A DNA stretch of 54,314 nucleotides from Acidimicrobiales bacterium (GTDB taxonomy: Bacteria; Actinomycetota; Actinomycetes; Mycobacteriales; QHCE01), in the NCBI GenBank assembly GCA_003243955.1, contig QHCE01000014.1:1-54314 (forward strand). The letters are read 5' to 3'. Below the pieces are notes generated by a model, which worked only from the letters and a program-made list of their open reading frames with translations, searched no databases and was not told the origin of the DNA. This document shows positions 17,536 to 27,566 of the stretch, one piece after another. Numbering within the stretch: the stretch's first letter is position 1; every line of letters begins with the position of its first letter. A program made the translations under genes and the position numbers.

Positions 17536-17577
17536 CCCACTGTGCGCCCACACTACCCCACAATCCCCCACAGTCAA
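17536..17577 (-). promoter_or_regulatory. mraZ promoter overlapped by four MraZ boxes
   Basis: On the - strand, GTGGG boxes occur at 17567-17571, 17557-17561, 17547-17551 and 17536-17540, spaced 10, 10 and 11 bases. This matches the known MraZ operator (TGGGN repeated every helical turn). A TTGACT -35 (17572-17577) and TAGTGT -10 (17550-17555), spacer 16, are interleaved with the boxes, so bound MraZ would block polymerase. Confidence 0.8.
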
Positions 17578-17660
17578 GCTGCATTAGGCCACGGTCACGT
17601 CACACTCAATAAGGAATTTTTCCGCGAAGGCGACGGCGCGGTCAGCGACCCGACACACGA

Positions 17661-17699
17661 AAAAGCACCATTACACCCAAAAGATGTAGTGGTGCTTTT
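17661..17699. terminator. bidirectional terminator after beta-helix gene
   Basis: AAAAGCACCATTACA (17661-17675) and TGTAGTGGTGCTTTT (17685-17699) pair with one G-U over 15 bases, with A/T-rich base of stem on both sides. It lies 40 bases past the - strand beta-helix gene and before the mraZ promoter, so it insulates the dcw cluster. Confidence 0.75.
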
Positions 17700-17738
17700 G
17701 AATTGCCAGGCTCGATGCAGTCTTCAGCCGCTAACGGC

Positions 17739-18974
17739 TTAGCCAGCATCCCATTGCGGAGCGCCACCAAAGACGGCGGCGCTACCTTGTGACCATCTGT
17801 TGCCGCGTGCATAGGCGACACCAGCGGGGTAGTGCGGGTAACGGGGATCCGTCCAAGAGAACACACAGTGCCGGTGGGAGTGGCCACCAAGCTGGTTACC
17901 CAGCAGCTGCGGCTCGGCAACATTTCCAAGGATCACGGCATCCTCATGTTCACCTTCGGCGAGGGGGTATCCAGTGGTAGCTATGTTGTCCCCAGCCCGG
18001 ACACCGGCAGAGGTCTTGGCGAACACATTGTTTTCCACCGCGGCTTTGGCCACCCCTTGCAACACCAATCCCGCGCCCCAGCTGGGTGCCAAGGTGTTGT
18101 TGGTGACTTTGACATCGCGGCAATAACTGGCGTGCACCCCGCGGACGCTAAGACTGTTGACTGTGTTGTTCTCAACAACCACATCAGTGAACAACGCATC
18201 AGAAGCTGTACGCCTATCGAAAGAAAGGCCGCCTTGAGCCACAATTGAACACTGCCCACGGTAGTTTCGCTCCACCGCACTATCAGACGTAACGCCGATG
18301 GTGCAGTTTCGCATAATGATTCGGTTGCAGCCGAACTGAGCGGTTACTCCTTTACCGGGAACATGCCGAACATGCACACCATCCATGATCGCGGTTTTGA
18401 TATAGCTCATCGCCACGCCGTTCTCGTGCGGGTAACGCTGGAGTTGATCGGCGGGATAACCAATCGCCCCCGGGCCAAACACCGCGGCGAAATCTCGCTG
18501 AATCCGGTTCTCGATCGGTTCCCCCGGTTTAGCGTTGCCGAAAAAACCTAGCGGAGCACCGAGGAAGACATCCGGGCTCCCCACCAATTCCACGTGCGAC
18601 CCTTGGCGTAGATGCACTGAGACGACCGGAAGATCGAACAACACATGCCCGGAGATGTGATACCTGCCCGCGGGTACGATCAAACGACCGCCACCTGTCG
18701 CCGTCATATCCTGAGTGATCGCCGCAAACGCCGGATACCAATCCTCGACGGTTTTCCCCCAAGCAGTTACAAAAGGGCGGACGTGCTGGGAATACGACGT
18801 CAGCTTAAACTCGGGAACATCGAGACCGTCTAACTCCGACTCAGCCCCAGACGGCCTACTATGTGCTGTATCAGCCCAGCCTATCCCCGCCGATCCCGCC
18901 ACTGTAAGACCAGCCGCAGCAGCCAGAAATGCCCGGCGCGTATGCTGCGCCACCGTTAACCGTTTTCTCACCAC
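17739..18974 (-). CDS. Tat-exported right-handed beta-helix protein
   Basis: The N-terminus reads VRKRLTVAQHTRRAFLAAAAGLTVAGSAGIGWA, a twin-arginine signal with cleavage near GWA-DT. The mature part has a pectate-lyase-like start (AFAAITQDMTATGGGRLIVPAGRYHISG) and then many short turns of NxxV/NNT type (VVENNTVNSLSVRGV, VTNNTLAPSWGAGLVL, VENNVFAKTSAGVRA), typical of a right-handed parallel beta-helix. Such folds bind or cleave polysaccharide, but no catalytic set is obvious. The start is given as the first of two tandem GTGs; the frame extends to a TTG inside a palindrome that I reject. About 411 residues. It is followed by a terminator and stands alone. Confidence 0.7.
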   Translation of the reverse strand: MVRKRLTVAQHTRRAFLAAAAGLTVAGSAGIGWADTAHSRPSGAESELDGLDVPEFKLTSYSQHVRPFVTAWGKTVEDWYPAFAAITQDMTATGGGRLIVPAGRYHISGHVLFDLPVVSVHLRQGSHVELVGSPDVFLGAPLGFFGNAKPGEPIENRIQRDFAAVFGPGAIGYPADQLQRYPHENGVAMSYIKTAIMDGVHVRHVPGKGVTAQFGCNRIIMRNCTIGVTSDSAVERNYRGQCSIVAQGGLSFDRRTASDALFTDVVVENNTVNSLSVRGVHASYCRDVKVTNNTLAPSWGAGLVLQGVAKAAVENNVFAKTSAGVRAGDNIATTGYPLAEGEHEDAVILGNVAEPQLLGNQLGGHSHRHCVFSWTDPRYPHYPAGVAYARGNRWSQGSAAVFGGAPQWDAG

Positions 18975-19031
18975 TACATAATTTCTGGAGATTGCCTCAG
19001 CCGCTACCCCGCATGTGGTTATATAACCCCG

Positions 19032-19194
19032 ACCAGAATAGTTAGCTAGTGTTGTGTAATCGATATCGCCGTACACTTTCAGCGACAACTAGTGCCTAGT
19101 TGTCGCTGAAAGAACCCCAACCCCAGAGCACTTCACACAGAGCAATGCAATCGATTACGTGACACTAGGCAGTCGCTAACGCCACTATTCTGGT
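19032..19194. repeat. 163-bp nested palindromic element
   Basis: Terminal inverted repeats ACCAGAATAGT (19032-19042 and complement 19184-19194) enclose GTAATCGAT (19056-19064) against ATCGATTAC (19150-19158). The centre is a perfect 17-bp stem, CTTTCAGCGACAACTAG (19076-19092), with a 3-base loop. The two halves are imperfect mirror images over most of their length. It lies between the beta-helix gene and the leuS stop and looks like a MITE or other fold-back element rather than a terminator, because no T-run follows. Confidence 0.75.
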
Positions 19195-19219
19195 ACAGAA
19201 TTGACTATTGATATGGGCG

Positions 19220-22207
19220 CTACACCACCACGGTGACGATGCGGCCAGGGATCACGATCACTTTCTTCGGCGCGCTGGCGCCGACGTAGCCCGCGACTTT
19301 TTCATCAGCTAACGCCGCCGCTCGCACGCTCGCTTCATCGGCGTCGGCGGGCACAGTTATCCGACCCCGGACCTTGCCGTTGACCTGCACTGGATATTCG
19401 ATAGTTTCGGCAATCAGCAGCTGCGGATCGGCCTGCGGAAACGGCGCGTAAGTCAGAGACTCGGCATGACCCAACCGCTGCCACAACTCCTCGGCGATAT
19501 GCGGAGCCAACGGCGCGACCATAAGCACCATCGCTTCGGCAACTTCACGTGGTGCCGCGTTCGGATACGTGACAGTCACGTGGTTAGTGAGCTCAATCAG
19601 CTTGGCAATCGCGGTATTGAACCGTAGCCCCACCATGTCCGCGCGTACGCCCTCAATAGTGCGGTGCAGCAACTGGCCAGTCAGGCGATTCGCGGCGGCA
19701 TCGGTGATTCGCGGTGTCCCGGTCTGCTCATCGAGCACGACACGCCACAGTCGCTGCAGAAAACGGTGAGCACCTACCACGGCCCGCGATTCCCACGGCC
19801 GAGATGCCTCCAACGGGCCCATGCCCATCTCATATACCCGGAACGTGTCGGCGCCGTATTCGCCGCACATCTGCTCAGGCGTCACCACATTCTTCAGTGA
19901 CTTGCCCATTTTTCCGTACTCGCGGCGTACCGGCTGCCCTTGCCAGCTAAAACCACCGTCGATCTCCACAACCTCGCTGGCTGAGACATACGTGCCACGA
20001 GAATCGGTGTAGGCGGGTGCCTGAATGTAGCCTTGGTTGAACAAACGACGATACGGCTCGGTGGAACCTACATGGCCTAAGTCATACAGCACCTTGTGCC
20101 AGAATCGGGCGTACAACAAGTGCAGTACGGCGTGTTCCACCCCCCCCACGTATAGGTCCACTCCCCCGGGATCGTCGGCACCGTGCCGCAGCGGCTCCGG
20201 ACCCATCCAGTACCGCTCGTTCACCGGATCGCATAGTTGATCGCTGTTGGCGGGGTCGATGTAGCGCAGCTGGTAGTAACACGAACCTGCCCAGTTAGGC
20301 ATCACGTTGACGTCACGGCGGTAAGTCTTTACCCCCTCGCCCAGATCCAGCTCGACACTTACCCAATCGGCGGCCTTGGCTAGTGGAGGGGCAGGCTCGG
20401 TCGCGGCATCATGCGGCTCATAGGTCACCGGAGAGTACTCGTCTACCTCAGGCAGCAACACGGGCAGCTGTGCGTCGTTCAACGCAATTGGCTGATCGTC
20501 GTCGTCATATACGATCGGGAAGGGCTCGCCCCAGTATCGCTGCCGGCTAAATAGCCAGTCGCGCAGCTTGTAGGTCACCGTGCCGGCACCGTGGCCGTGC
20601 TCACTGAGCCAATCGATCATGGCCTGCTTGGCCTGCGGCCACGGCAAGCCATTGAGGAAGTCTGAGTTGATCATGACGCCGTCGCCCTCATAGGCTTCGC
20701 CGTCAAAACCTTCCGGCGGCTGCACAGTACGAATAATCGGCAGCTCGAACCTCTCCGAAAACTCCCAGTCCCGTTCGTCCTCGCCGGGGACTCCCATCAC
20801 GGCGCCTGAGCCGTACCCCATCAACACGTAATCTGCAATGAAAATCGGTAGCCGTTGCCCATTCACTGGGTTGAGCGCGAAACCACCAGTAAACACCCCA
20901 GTCTTGGCTCGACCCGTGGCTTGACGATCAACAGCGGAGACGGCAGCCGCAGCGGCTCGGTACCGCTCCACAGCGTCGGTGGGCGTGTCCGCTCCGCCGG
21001 TCCAATGTGGCGGGGTTCCATCTGGCCAATGTGGAGGAAGCAAAGTATTCACCAATAAGTGTTCCGGCGCCAAAACCACTGAATTGCAGCCGAAAATGGT
21101 GCCAGGCCGGGTGGTGAAGACGCTGATCGGTGGAGTCGCAGCCGCGCCCTCGGCCGTGGTTTCATTCACTGTGGCGAAGTCAACTCGCGCCCCGTGCGAG
21201 CGGCCGATCCAATTACGTTGCATCAACGTGACCGACTCCGGCCAGTCCAACAGCGCCAGGTCGTCTACCAAACGGTCCGCATACGCGGTAATGCGCATCA
21301 TCCATTGCCGCAGATTGCGCTTGAACACGGGGAAGTTGCCGCGTTCGCTACGGCCGTCGGCAGTGACTTCCTCGTTAGATAGCACCGTCCCCAAGCCGGG
21401 ACACCAGTTCACCGGCGCCTCGGACAAATACGCCAGCCGACGATCATTGATGATTTGCCGTTGCTGTTGCGCCGACAGCTGCTCCCACGGTGTTCCGTCC
21501 GGCGTGAGGCGGGCTCCCAAGCGCAACTGCTCGACCAGTTCATCGATCGGACGCGCCTTGTCCTGCTCCTCGTCATACCACGAGTTGAAGATTTGCAAGA
21601 AGATCCACTGGGTCCAGCGGTAGTAACCGGGATCGGTAGTAGCAATGCTGCGGCGGGAATCGTGACCGAGCCCAAGCGCCCGCAGTTGGGAACGCATCGT
21701 GGCAATGTTGTGCTCAGTAGTGATAGCCGGATGCTGGCCTGTTTGCACCGCGTACTGCTCCGCGGGTAGTCCAAACGCGTCGTAACCCAGCGTGTGCAGT
21801 ACATTGCGCCCGTTCATTCGGGCAAACCGGGCATACACGTCTGTAGCTATATATCCCAGTGGGTGTCCAACATGTAAACCCGCGCCCGAGGGATACGGAA
21901 ACATGTCCTGCACAAACAGCTTCGGGCCCTGCGCTCGCTTCGCGGCGGAGCTTCCGGGTTCAGCTGCGAGCTCCCCCACCGGGTTGGGCGCGTGAAATGT
22001 GCCTTCGGATTCCCAATGCTGCTGCCAAGTACGCTCGATGTGTTCGGCCAACTGTGCGGTGTAGCGGTACGGCGGGGTATCGGCTGGCGCCAGCTCGGCT
22101 GAGGAAGTTTCAGACCGTGCCGTTTCAGACGGTGCCGTTTCAGATTCGGTCGTACGATTGGCAGACAGAAGCACCCGAGTCGGTGTTGGAGAATTTGGTG
22201 CAGGCAT
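19220..22207 (-). CDS. leuS: leucyl-tRNA synthetase
   Basis: Class I synthetase charging tRNA-Leu. The 995-residue protein has the HIGH-type motif [12 protein letters not shown] (about 120), a long CP1 editing domain with the [15 protein letters not shown] segment, [14 protein letters not shown], and the KMSKS-type loop KMGKSLKN in [18 protein letters not shown] (about 745). The C-terminal domain ends [29 protein letters not shown]. Residues 18-45 are an unconserved Ser/Glu/Thr tail made by three 15-bp repeats. Start ATG 22207 lacks a clear ribosome site. It is divergent from moxR with about 50 bases between starts. Confidence 0.96.
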   Translation of the reverse strand: MPAPNSPTPTRVLLSANRTTESETAPSETARSETSSAELAPADTPPYRYTAQLAEHIERTWQQHWESEGTFHAPNPVGELAAEPGSSAAKRAQGPKLFVQDMFPYPSGAGLHVGHPLGYIATDVYARFARMNGRNVLHTLGYDAFGLPAEQYAVQTGQHPAITTEHNIATMRSQLRALGLGHDSRRSIATTDPGYYRWTQWIFLQIFNSWYDEEQDKARPIDELVEQLRLGARLTPDGTPWEQLSAQQQRQIINDRRLAYLSEAPVNWCPGLGTVLSNEEVTADGRSERGNFPVFKRNLRQWMMRITAYADRLVDDLALLDWPESVTLMQRNWIGRSHGARVDFATVNETTAEGAAATPPISVFTTRPGTIFGCNSVVLAPEHLLVNTLLPPHWPDGTPPHWTGGADTPTDAVERYRAAAAAVSAVDRQATGRAKTGVFTGGFALNPVNGQRLPIFIADYVLMGYGSGAVMGVPGEDERDWEFSERFELPIIRTVQPPEGFDGEAYEGDGVMINSDFLNGLPWPQAKQAMIDWLSEHGHGAGTVTYKLRDWLFSRQRYWGEPFPIVYDDDDQPIALNDAQLPVLLPEVDEYSPVTYEPHDAATEPAPPLAKAADWVSVELDLGEGVKTYRRDVNVMPNWAGSCYYQLRYIDPANSDQLCDPVNERYWMGPEPLRHGADDPGGVDLYVGGVEHAVLHLLYARFWHKVLYDLGHVGSTEPYRRLFNQGYIQAPAYTDSRGTYVSASEVVEIDGGFSWQGQPVRREYGKMGKSLKNVVTPEQMCGEYGADTFRVYEMGMGPLEASRPWESRAVVGAHRFLQRLWRVVLDEQTGTPRITDAAANRLTGQLLHRTIEGVRADMVGLRFNTAIAKLIELTNHVTVTYPNAAPREVAEAMVLMVAPLAPHIAEELWQRLGHAESLTYAPFPQADPQLLIAETIEYPVQVNGKVRGRITVPADADEASVRAAALADEKVAGYVGASAPKKVIVIPGRIVTVVV
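22107..22151. repeat. three 15-bp tandem repeats at leuS 5' end
   Basis: Units GTTTCAGACCGTGCC, GTTTCAGACGGTGCC and GTTTCAGATTCGGTC (+ strand) follow one another at 22107, 22122 and 22137. On the coding strand they give an [14 protein letters not shown]-like tail upstream of the conserved synthetase. Confidence 0.85.
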
Positions 22208-22258
22208 GCGCGCACTATAGCCCTCAAGAAACCTGCTCCCCGTGAGAGGATTGGGCTC

Positions 22259-23350
22259 GTGACTGCCTACACCGCCACCAGCTACACCGGCACTAGCTAC
22301 ACCACCGCTGATTACGCTGGCACGGACTACGCTCCGACGGACAGCGCTGCCAGCAAATCCGCGGCTCCGGTTGGGGCGCTAGCTCGCGAGCTAGCCTTAG
22401 CTGACATCAGCAACGTGCGCAGCGTCGCCGCTGCGATCACCTCATCGGTCGAACGCGCGATCGAGGGTAAGCACCACGTCATTGCATTGGCACTGGCCGT
22501 GCTGCTCTCCGGCGGCCACCTACTCATTGAAGACGTACCGGGCGTAGGCAAAACCACACTGGCCAAGGCGCTGGCACGCTCCATCGACGGCGACATCCAG
22601 CGGATTCAGTTCACCCCAGATCTGCTGCCCAGCGACGTGATTGGCGTCAGCATCTACAACTCAGACAACCGGAGCTTTGAATTCAAACCCGGAGCGGTGT
22701 TCTCCCACGTGCTGGTGGCCGACGAGATCAACCGCGCCTCACCGAAGACCCAGTCGGCGCTATTAGAATGCATGCAAGAACGCCAAGTCACCAACGATGG
22801 CGTGACGTATCCACTCCAGACCCCCTTCATGGTGATCGCTACCCAAAACCCTATTGATATGGAGGGCACCTACCCGCTTCCAGAGGCACAACGGGACCGC
22901 TTTAGCGCTTGTATTGCGATGGGCTACCCAGACACCAAAGCTGAGCTGGCAATGCTTGACGAGCATTGCGCGGATGACCCCGTCGCTGCTATGCCAACGG
23001 TGTCTAGTCCTGCCGAAATTGCCGCTCTCATCCAGATGGTGGCGAACGTGTACGTCTCTCCCGCGGTAAAGCAGTATGTGGTGAATGTGCTCGGTGCGAC
23101 CCGCGCTACGCCGGAGCTCCGACTAGGCGCAAGCCCACGTGCCGGACTGCACCTACTACGCACCGGCCGAGCCGTAGCCGCCCTAGACGGACGAGACTTT
23201 GTACTCCCCGACGACATTGCCGCTCTGGCTGTGCCCGTGCTAGCGCATCGTCTTCTACTCAACGCGCAGACCCGCGCCGACGGAAGCAGTACGACCGACG
23301 TCGTGAAGCAGCTGATTAAGCACACTCCAGTACCTACTGCCGGCCAGTAG
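22259..23350 (+). CDS. MoxR family AAA+ ATPase
   Basis: MoxR-type AAA+ chaperone, usually working with DUF58 and von Willebrand-type partners. GTG start after GAGAGGA. Walker A in [16 protein letters not shown] (about 97-112), Walker [11 protein letters not shown] (about 158-167), sensor 1 [24 protein letters not shown] (about 190-213) and the C-terminal lid with [29 protein letters not shown] (about 290-320). Residues 3-27 are a YTxTS/YAxTD pentapeptide array from five 15-bp repeats. First gene of a three-gene set with DUF58 (11-base gap) and a transglutaminase; this trio near mraZ is a recurrent actinobacterial arrangement. Confidence 0.93.
   Translation: MTAYTATSYTGTSYTTADYAGTDYAPTDSAASKSAAPVGALARELALADISNVRSVAAAITSSVERAIEGKHHVIALALAVLLSGGHLLIEDVPGVGKTTLAKALARSIDGDIQRIQFTPDLLPSDVIGVSIYNSDNRSFEFKPGAVFSHVLVADEINRASPKTQSALLECMQERQVTNDGVTYPLQTPFMVIATQNPIDMEGTYPLPEAQRDRFSACIAMGYPDTKAELAMLDEHCADDPVAAMPTVSSPAEIAALIQMVANVYVSPAVKQYVVNVLGATRATPELRLGASPRAGLHLLRTGRAVAALDGRDFVLPDDIAALAVPVLAHRLLLNAQTRADGSSTTDVVKQLIKHTPVPTAGQ
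22267..22341. repeat. five 15-bp tandem repeats at moxR 5' end
   Basis: Five diverged 15-bp units starting at 22267, 22282, 22297, 22312 and 22327 (pattern YTACRCYVSCRCBRR) encode [20 protein letters not shown] and YAPTD. They lie directly after the start codon region and before the conserved ATPase domain. Confidence 0.85.
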
Positions 23351-23361
23351 AGGTCTCCGAC

Positions 23362-24771
23362 GTGACTGAACTCCCCGCCGTGTCACCCGCCCGTCTCGCT
23401 TCACTGCGCACCGCGCTTCACGGTCTGTCCGCGCAAGGTCGCAGCGTCATTGCTGCTGGGATCGTAGTTGCCGGCTTCTCCCCGTTGCTCGGCGAGAAGG
23501 GACTGTTTCAGATCGCTGTGCTGCTCATCGCGCTTCCACTACTCTGTGCGGTAGCGGTGGCACGTATGCGCGTGGCTGTGCGGTGCCGCCGCGATCTTGC
23601 ACCTGGTTGCGTAACGGCACACGAGCTGGTTACGGTGCGGTTACACGTATCAGCGCAGGCAAGCACGGCCAGCCTGCTGATAAAAGATCGGATACCTCCC
23701 GAACTGCTTGTGGCACAGTCGAAACCTGATCCGGGCAGCAGAATACCTACCACACCGACCGCGGCACGTAGTGATACACCGGAACTACGCTTTCGCTTAC
23801 CACGGCTTGGCGCCGGCGGCGCGGCAGAGCTGGAGTATCACGCACAACCAGTTCGCCGAGGGCACTACGTGCTTGGGCCACTGACCGTTGAGCGCAGCGA
23901 TCCTTTCGGCATGTGCACCGTATCGCAGCCGGTCAGCAGCGCCCAAACGCTCATCGTTACCCCCGCGATCACGCAGCTTCCGATTAATCGGCTCATCAAC
24001 GCCGGTGCGGGACTAGGCGAGCAGCGTGGCCAAAACCTGGACTTTTACAGCGACGACGATGCTTCTGTGCGCGCGTATCGACCCGGCGACGAGCCGCGCA
24101 AAGTGCATTGGCGCTCCAGCGCTCGGATTGGAGCGCTCATGGTACGCCAGCCGGAGCAGCCTCGTCACGCAAAGGCGACGGTGCTGCTCGATACTCGGTC
24201 GCAAAGCCATAGCGGTGGAACGGTGAGTGCCAGTTTTGAGTGGGCAGTCGCCGCCGCGGCGAGCATCGTGGCCCACCTCGTTGGACAAGGATTACATGTA
24301 CGTTTACTCACCGACGACGGACAAGAACTATTCTCGGGGAAACCAGAGGCGGATGGTCAATCGCTCAGCTTGAAGACCCACCGCATCATGAACTTTCTAG
24401 CCGGCGTTCGCGCTGGGGAGCGCCAGCGGCTCAGTGGCGGATTTGGCGCGGCGAATCACAGCGTTGATGGCAACTGGGATAGCGATACGGGTGTGGTTAT
24501 CGCTGTGCTGGGCACACTTACGGGAGACGATGCGGCGTGGCTGAGCCGCACCAGCGGCGGTCTCGGCGGACGCGCAGGGCTGACGCTGGCGCTCGTGGCT
24601 CAGCACTGGGAAACCGTGCACGCACCCGACGTTCGCGCTGCTACTGAGCTCTCACCGACAATTCCGGGGTGGCGCAGCATCGCGGTGGGAGCCAGTGACG
24701 ATCTTGGTCAGCTATGGCAAGACCTCGCAACCGCGTCGTCGCTACCCGGCCACACAACGGCAACGGCATGA
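23362..24771 (+). CDS. DUF58 membrane protein
   Basis: Partner of MoxR ATPases. Two N-terminal hydrophobic segments (VIAAGIVVAGFSPLLG and FQIAVLLIALPLLCAVAV, about 30-70) are followed by a beta-rich region (residues 75-200) and the DUF58 core DFYSDDDASVRAYRPGDEPRKVHWRSSAR (about 226-254). In this core the YxxGDxxRxIxW pattern is the family hallmark, and a degenerate von Willebrand A-like fold follows. GTG start with AGAGG eight bases upstream. It overlaps the transglutaminase start by four bases (ATGA), so the two are co-translated. Precise function is not known; the trio is linked to envelope processing. Confidence 0.85.
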   Translation: MTELPAVSPARLASLRTALHGLSAQGRSVIAAGIVVAGFSPLLGEKGLFQIAVLLIALPLLCAVAVARMRVAVRCRRDLAPGCVTAHELVTVRLHVSAQASTASLLIKDRIPPELLVAQSKPDPGSRIPTTPTAARSDTPELRFRLPRLGAGGAAELEYHAQPVRRGHYVLGPLTVERSDPFGMCTVSQPVSSAQTLIVTPAITQLPINRLINAGAGLGEQRGQNLDFYSDDDASVRAYRPGDEPRKVHWRSSARIGALMVRQPEQPRHAKATVLLDTRSQSHSGGTVSASFEWAVAAAASIVAHLVGQGLHVRLLTDDGQELFSGKPEADGQSLSLKTHRIMNFLAGVRAGERQRLSGGFGAANHSVDGNWDSDTGVVIAVLGTLTGDDAAWLSRTSGGLGGRAGLTLALVAQHWETVHAPDVRAATELSPTIPGWRSIAVGASDDLGQLWQDLATASSLPGHTTATA

Positions 24772-27302
24772 CACGACAAAACCTGAAGCTCAGCGTAGCT
24801 TCAGCTATGGCAACAGCGTTGTGCAGCGCGGGTCTAGCCAGTGTGTTCGTCGGAACTGGATGGATTACCCCCACACTGCTGGGAATCGGCTGCGCGATTG
24901 CAGGTACTCATCTGGCGCGACTCGTTCGTCTCCCCCCATGGATGAGCGCACCCACCGGGTTGTTCGCTGTACTCATGGGCTTAACCGTGCTGTATTCCGA
25001 CGGCCACGGCCTGTTGGGCGTGTTGCCGACTCCGACCACAATCGGCGCTTTGGGCAAGCGCATGCACGAGGGCTCGGCCTATGCCGCTCACGCCAGTGTC
25101 CCGCTACAACCACATCCGGGTTTAATCGCGATCGTCGCAGTGGGAATCGGCATGACTGCCCTCGTTGTCGAGTTGTGTGCGGTGACTTTCGCGCGAGCCG
25201 CCGCCGCCGGCTATCCCCTGCTCATTCTGGCCGCGGTTCCCATGATCGTCCGACACGACAATCTGCCGTGGTGGGCATTTGTCGCCGCGGCATCCGGATA
25301 CATCCTGCTACTGGCCGTTGCGCATTCGGAGCAGGCAACAGCCAGCCCCCGATGGCGACTAAGTTTGCCACTAGGAGCATTCAGCGTCGTTGCCGCCCTC
25401 GCGATCACAGCACTCATGCCCGGCAGCTCGGGAGAAGGACTATTCACCGGATTCGGTGGCCTAAACCCTAATTCTGCCTCCAGTAATGGCCGCAGCGTTG
25501 CAACCGTGCATCCATTCACCTCGCTTCGTGGCCAGCTCAATCAGGCCACTCCCACTGAGCTCCTGCGTGTGCGCACCAATGACCCTGAACCGTTTTATCT
25601 TCGGCTCACCACACTGGACCGCTTCACCGACAGCGGCTGGAGTCAAAGTCGTTTGCTGGCCGGAAACAAAGACCAAGTCTCGCAATGGGACGACCGGCGC
25701 CTGCCTTTAGACAGCGGCGTCCCCCATGTGAAGCAACGCACGCAAGTCGAAGTGCGTGGCCTCACGGGGTCGCCCTACCTACCGGTATATGCCAATCCGA
25801 CCGGCATAATCGCCCACGGTGACTGGCGCTGGGATGCTAATACCGAAACGGTGTTCAGCGCACGAAATCGCACCGGCAGACTCAGCTACGAGTTCAGCTC
25901 ACAGCGCATTCCCTACGGCCAAGAGCTGCTGGCACATGCCGCTCCGCTTACCCGCTCGGGGCGCGCCTACGCCGACTACATACAGCTACCTGGATCAATG
26001 AAGCCCGAGATCCAAGGTTTGGTGAATGAACTAGCGCCGCCTGGCCGAAGCCAGGTAGACAGTGTGTTTGCTATCTTGCATCATTTCGACGAGTCCAATG
26101 GATTTGTGTATTCCGAACGGACTCAGACCGGCAGTTCCGGAGATGCCCTGGTCGATTTTTTGTCCAATAAGCGGGGATTCTGTGAACAATATGCCTCCGC
26201 TATGGCCTATTTGGTCCGTGCCGCCAAGATTCCCGCTCGAGTCGCCATCGGCTTCAGCCGTGGTCAAAAGATTGATGATGGTGGAGCTTCCATTACCACT
26301 CGAGATGCGCATGCCTGGGTAGAGGTGTATTTCAACGGGCTCGGTTGGGTGCCGTTCGACCCAACGCCATCGGACGGATCCCGCCGAGACGCTGAGAAAT
26401 CCTGGATGACGCAGGATGCTAGCCCGCAGGGCTCCCCACATGTGACGGGCAATCAGCCTAGCCAGGCTCTGGTCGCGCCGGGCAAGGCCGGGGCCGCTTC
26501 CCAGATAGCGGCAAAAAACGAAGCGAAAGCCGCTGCGGAGCCAGGGCTAACCCAACAGTGGCCCAGCCTATTCGGCCTGGTTATGGCCGTACTGGGTGCG
26601 GTAGCTTTAGGCGCGGGACCAGCCGTAGCTCGCCAGGTGTGGCGGCGCCGGCGGCTACGGAGAATCACCGCCGCACAATTCCATGGGTGTCCCGAAACTA
26701 GCCGAAATAAGGACAGTAACCTCAAAGACAGTAGCCACCTCAAAGACGATGACGACCGCGCGGCCGTAATACACTTCCTCGGCGTGGCCGCGCAGCTAAT
26801 CGCCCACACAACACAAGAAACCCGAGACGCCAGCGCTGCTCACGCCGCCTGGGATGAGCTCACTGACACCGCTTATGACTTAGGACTGCTACCAGCGAGT
26901 TGGACTTCACCGACAGTACGATGGCGGCAGACCCGCACACCGCGCGAGCTTTTGGTACAGCTGTCCCATGCTCGGCTTGGCGAATCTGCCCGCAAAGCGT
27001 TAGAAGCTATCGCTACGGCGCAGGAACATCTGCGATACGCCCAGGAAGCTCGCTCCGCGATGGGTCTGCGCACGGCAGTCACCCAAGCGCGCATGGCGCT
27101 GCTTTCACAAGCGAGCCGCACCGCGAGACTGCGTGCCATAGTATGGCCGGTTTCAGCAGCCGAACGTCTCCGACACAGTACGTATGAAATGCTTCTGCGC
27201 TGGCGGCGCAGTTCAGGGCAAAACTGGATCGACCTGCGGCGCGGATCGAGTCGGCTCACGGACAAGCTGGCGAAGGCGCTGGGAACACACGTGCGTTTAT
27301 AG
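24768..27302 (+). CDS. TgpA-type membrane transglutaminase
   Basis: The ATG at 24768 overlaps the DUF58 stop (ATGA) and is preferred over a frame extension upstream. About seven N-terminal membrane helices (residues 10-225) precede an extracytoplasmic transglutaminase-like domain. The catalytic Cys lies in RGFCEQYASAM (about 482-492), the His in TRDAHAWVEVYF (about 525-536) and the Asp in WVPFDPTPSDG (about 541-551). One further helix (LFGLVMAVLGAVALGAGP, about 610-630) and a cytoplasmic DUF4129-like helical tail follow. The tail contains a small DSNLKDSSHLKD duplication. Known relatives are of the TgpA/DUF3488 type; substrate unknown. 844 residues. Confidence 0.88.
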   Translation: MTRQNLKLSVASAMATALCSAGLASVFVGTGWITPTLLGIGCAIAGTHLARLVRLPPWMSAPTGLFAVLMGLTVLYSDGHGLLGVLPTPTTIGALGKRMHEGSAYAAHASVPLQPHPGLIAIVAVGIGMTALVVELCAVTFARAAAAGYPLLILAAVPMIVRHDNLPWWAFVAAASGYILLLAVAHSEQATASPRWRLSLPLGAFSVVAALAITALMPGSSGEGLFTGFGGLNPNSASSNGRSVATVHPFTSLRGQLNQATPTELLRVRTNDPEPFYLRLTTLDRFTDSGWSQSRLLAGNKDQVSQWDDRRLPLDSGVPHVKQRTQVEVRGLTGSPYLPVYANPTGIIAHGDWRWDANTETVFSARNRTGRLSYEFSSQRIPYGQELLAHAAPLTRSGRAYADYIQLPGSMKPEIQGLVNELAPPGRSQVDSVFAILHHFDESNGFVYSERTQTGSSGDALVDFLSNKRGFCEQYASAMAYLVRAAKIPARVAIGFSRGQKIDDGGASITTRDAHAWVEVYFNGLGWVPFDPTPSDGSRRDAEKSWMTQDASPQGSPHVTGNQPSQALVAPGKAGAASQIAAKNEAKAAAEPGLTQQWPSLFGLVMAVLGAVALGAGPAVARQVWRRRRLRRITAAQFHGCPETSRNKDSNLKDSSHLKDDDDRAAVIHFLGVAAQLIAHTTQETRDASAAHAAWDELTDTAYDLGLLPASWTSPTVRWRQTRTPRELLVQLSHARLGESARKALEAIATAQEHLRYAQEARSAMGLRTAVTQARMALLSQASRTARLRAIVWPVSAAERLRHSTYEMLLRWRRSSGQNWIDLRRGSSRLTDKLAKALGTHVRL

Positions 27303-27362
27303 TGCAGGTACTCCGGTCCCATCATTTTGATAGCAGGTGAAATCACGTGGTAGCATCAGACT

Positions 27363-27566
27363 ATGAATGTAATGACTCTTCGGCTCCCAGACGAACTACA
27401 TGACGCGCTCCGCAAGCAAGCCGCCGCCGAGCACGTCTCGGCCAACGAATACGCAGTCCGCGCTTTGGACGCCGCGCTGAGTTCGCGGCGTCGCTTGCGC
27501 GACGAGCTCATCGATGCAATAGCGGTCGAACACGCGGAAACTTTTGACCGGCTGGCCCATAAGTGA
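27363..27566 (+). CDS. ribbon-helix-helix antitoxin for Doc
   Basis: A 67-residue protein beginning MNVMTLRLPDELHDALRKQAAAEHVSANEYAVRALDAAL, which is the strand-helix-helix pattern of CopG/Arc-type repressors, with a charged C-terminal tail that would fold on binding the toxin. It overlaps the downstream Fic/Doc gene by four bases (GTGA). Antitoxins of this layout repress their own operon and neutralise the partner. The ribosome site is weak; the A/T-rich stretch at 27310-27345 upstream is the likely promoter/operator region. Confidence 0.85.
   Translation: MNVMTLRLPDELHDALRKQAAAEHVSANEYAVRALDAALSSRRRLRDELIDAIAVEHAETFDRLAHK

Noticed and set aside
18975-19088. N-terminal extension of the beta-helix protein from a TTG start
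   Set aside because: The start lies inside a perfect palindrome and the extra residues precede a complete Tat signal, so an internal GTG start is preferred.
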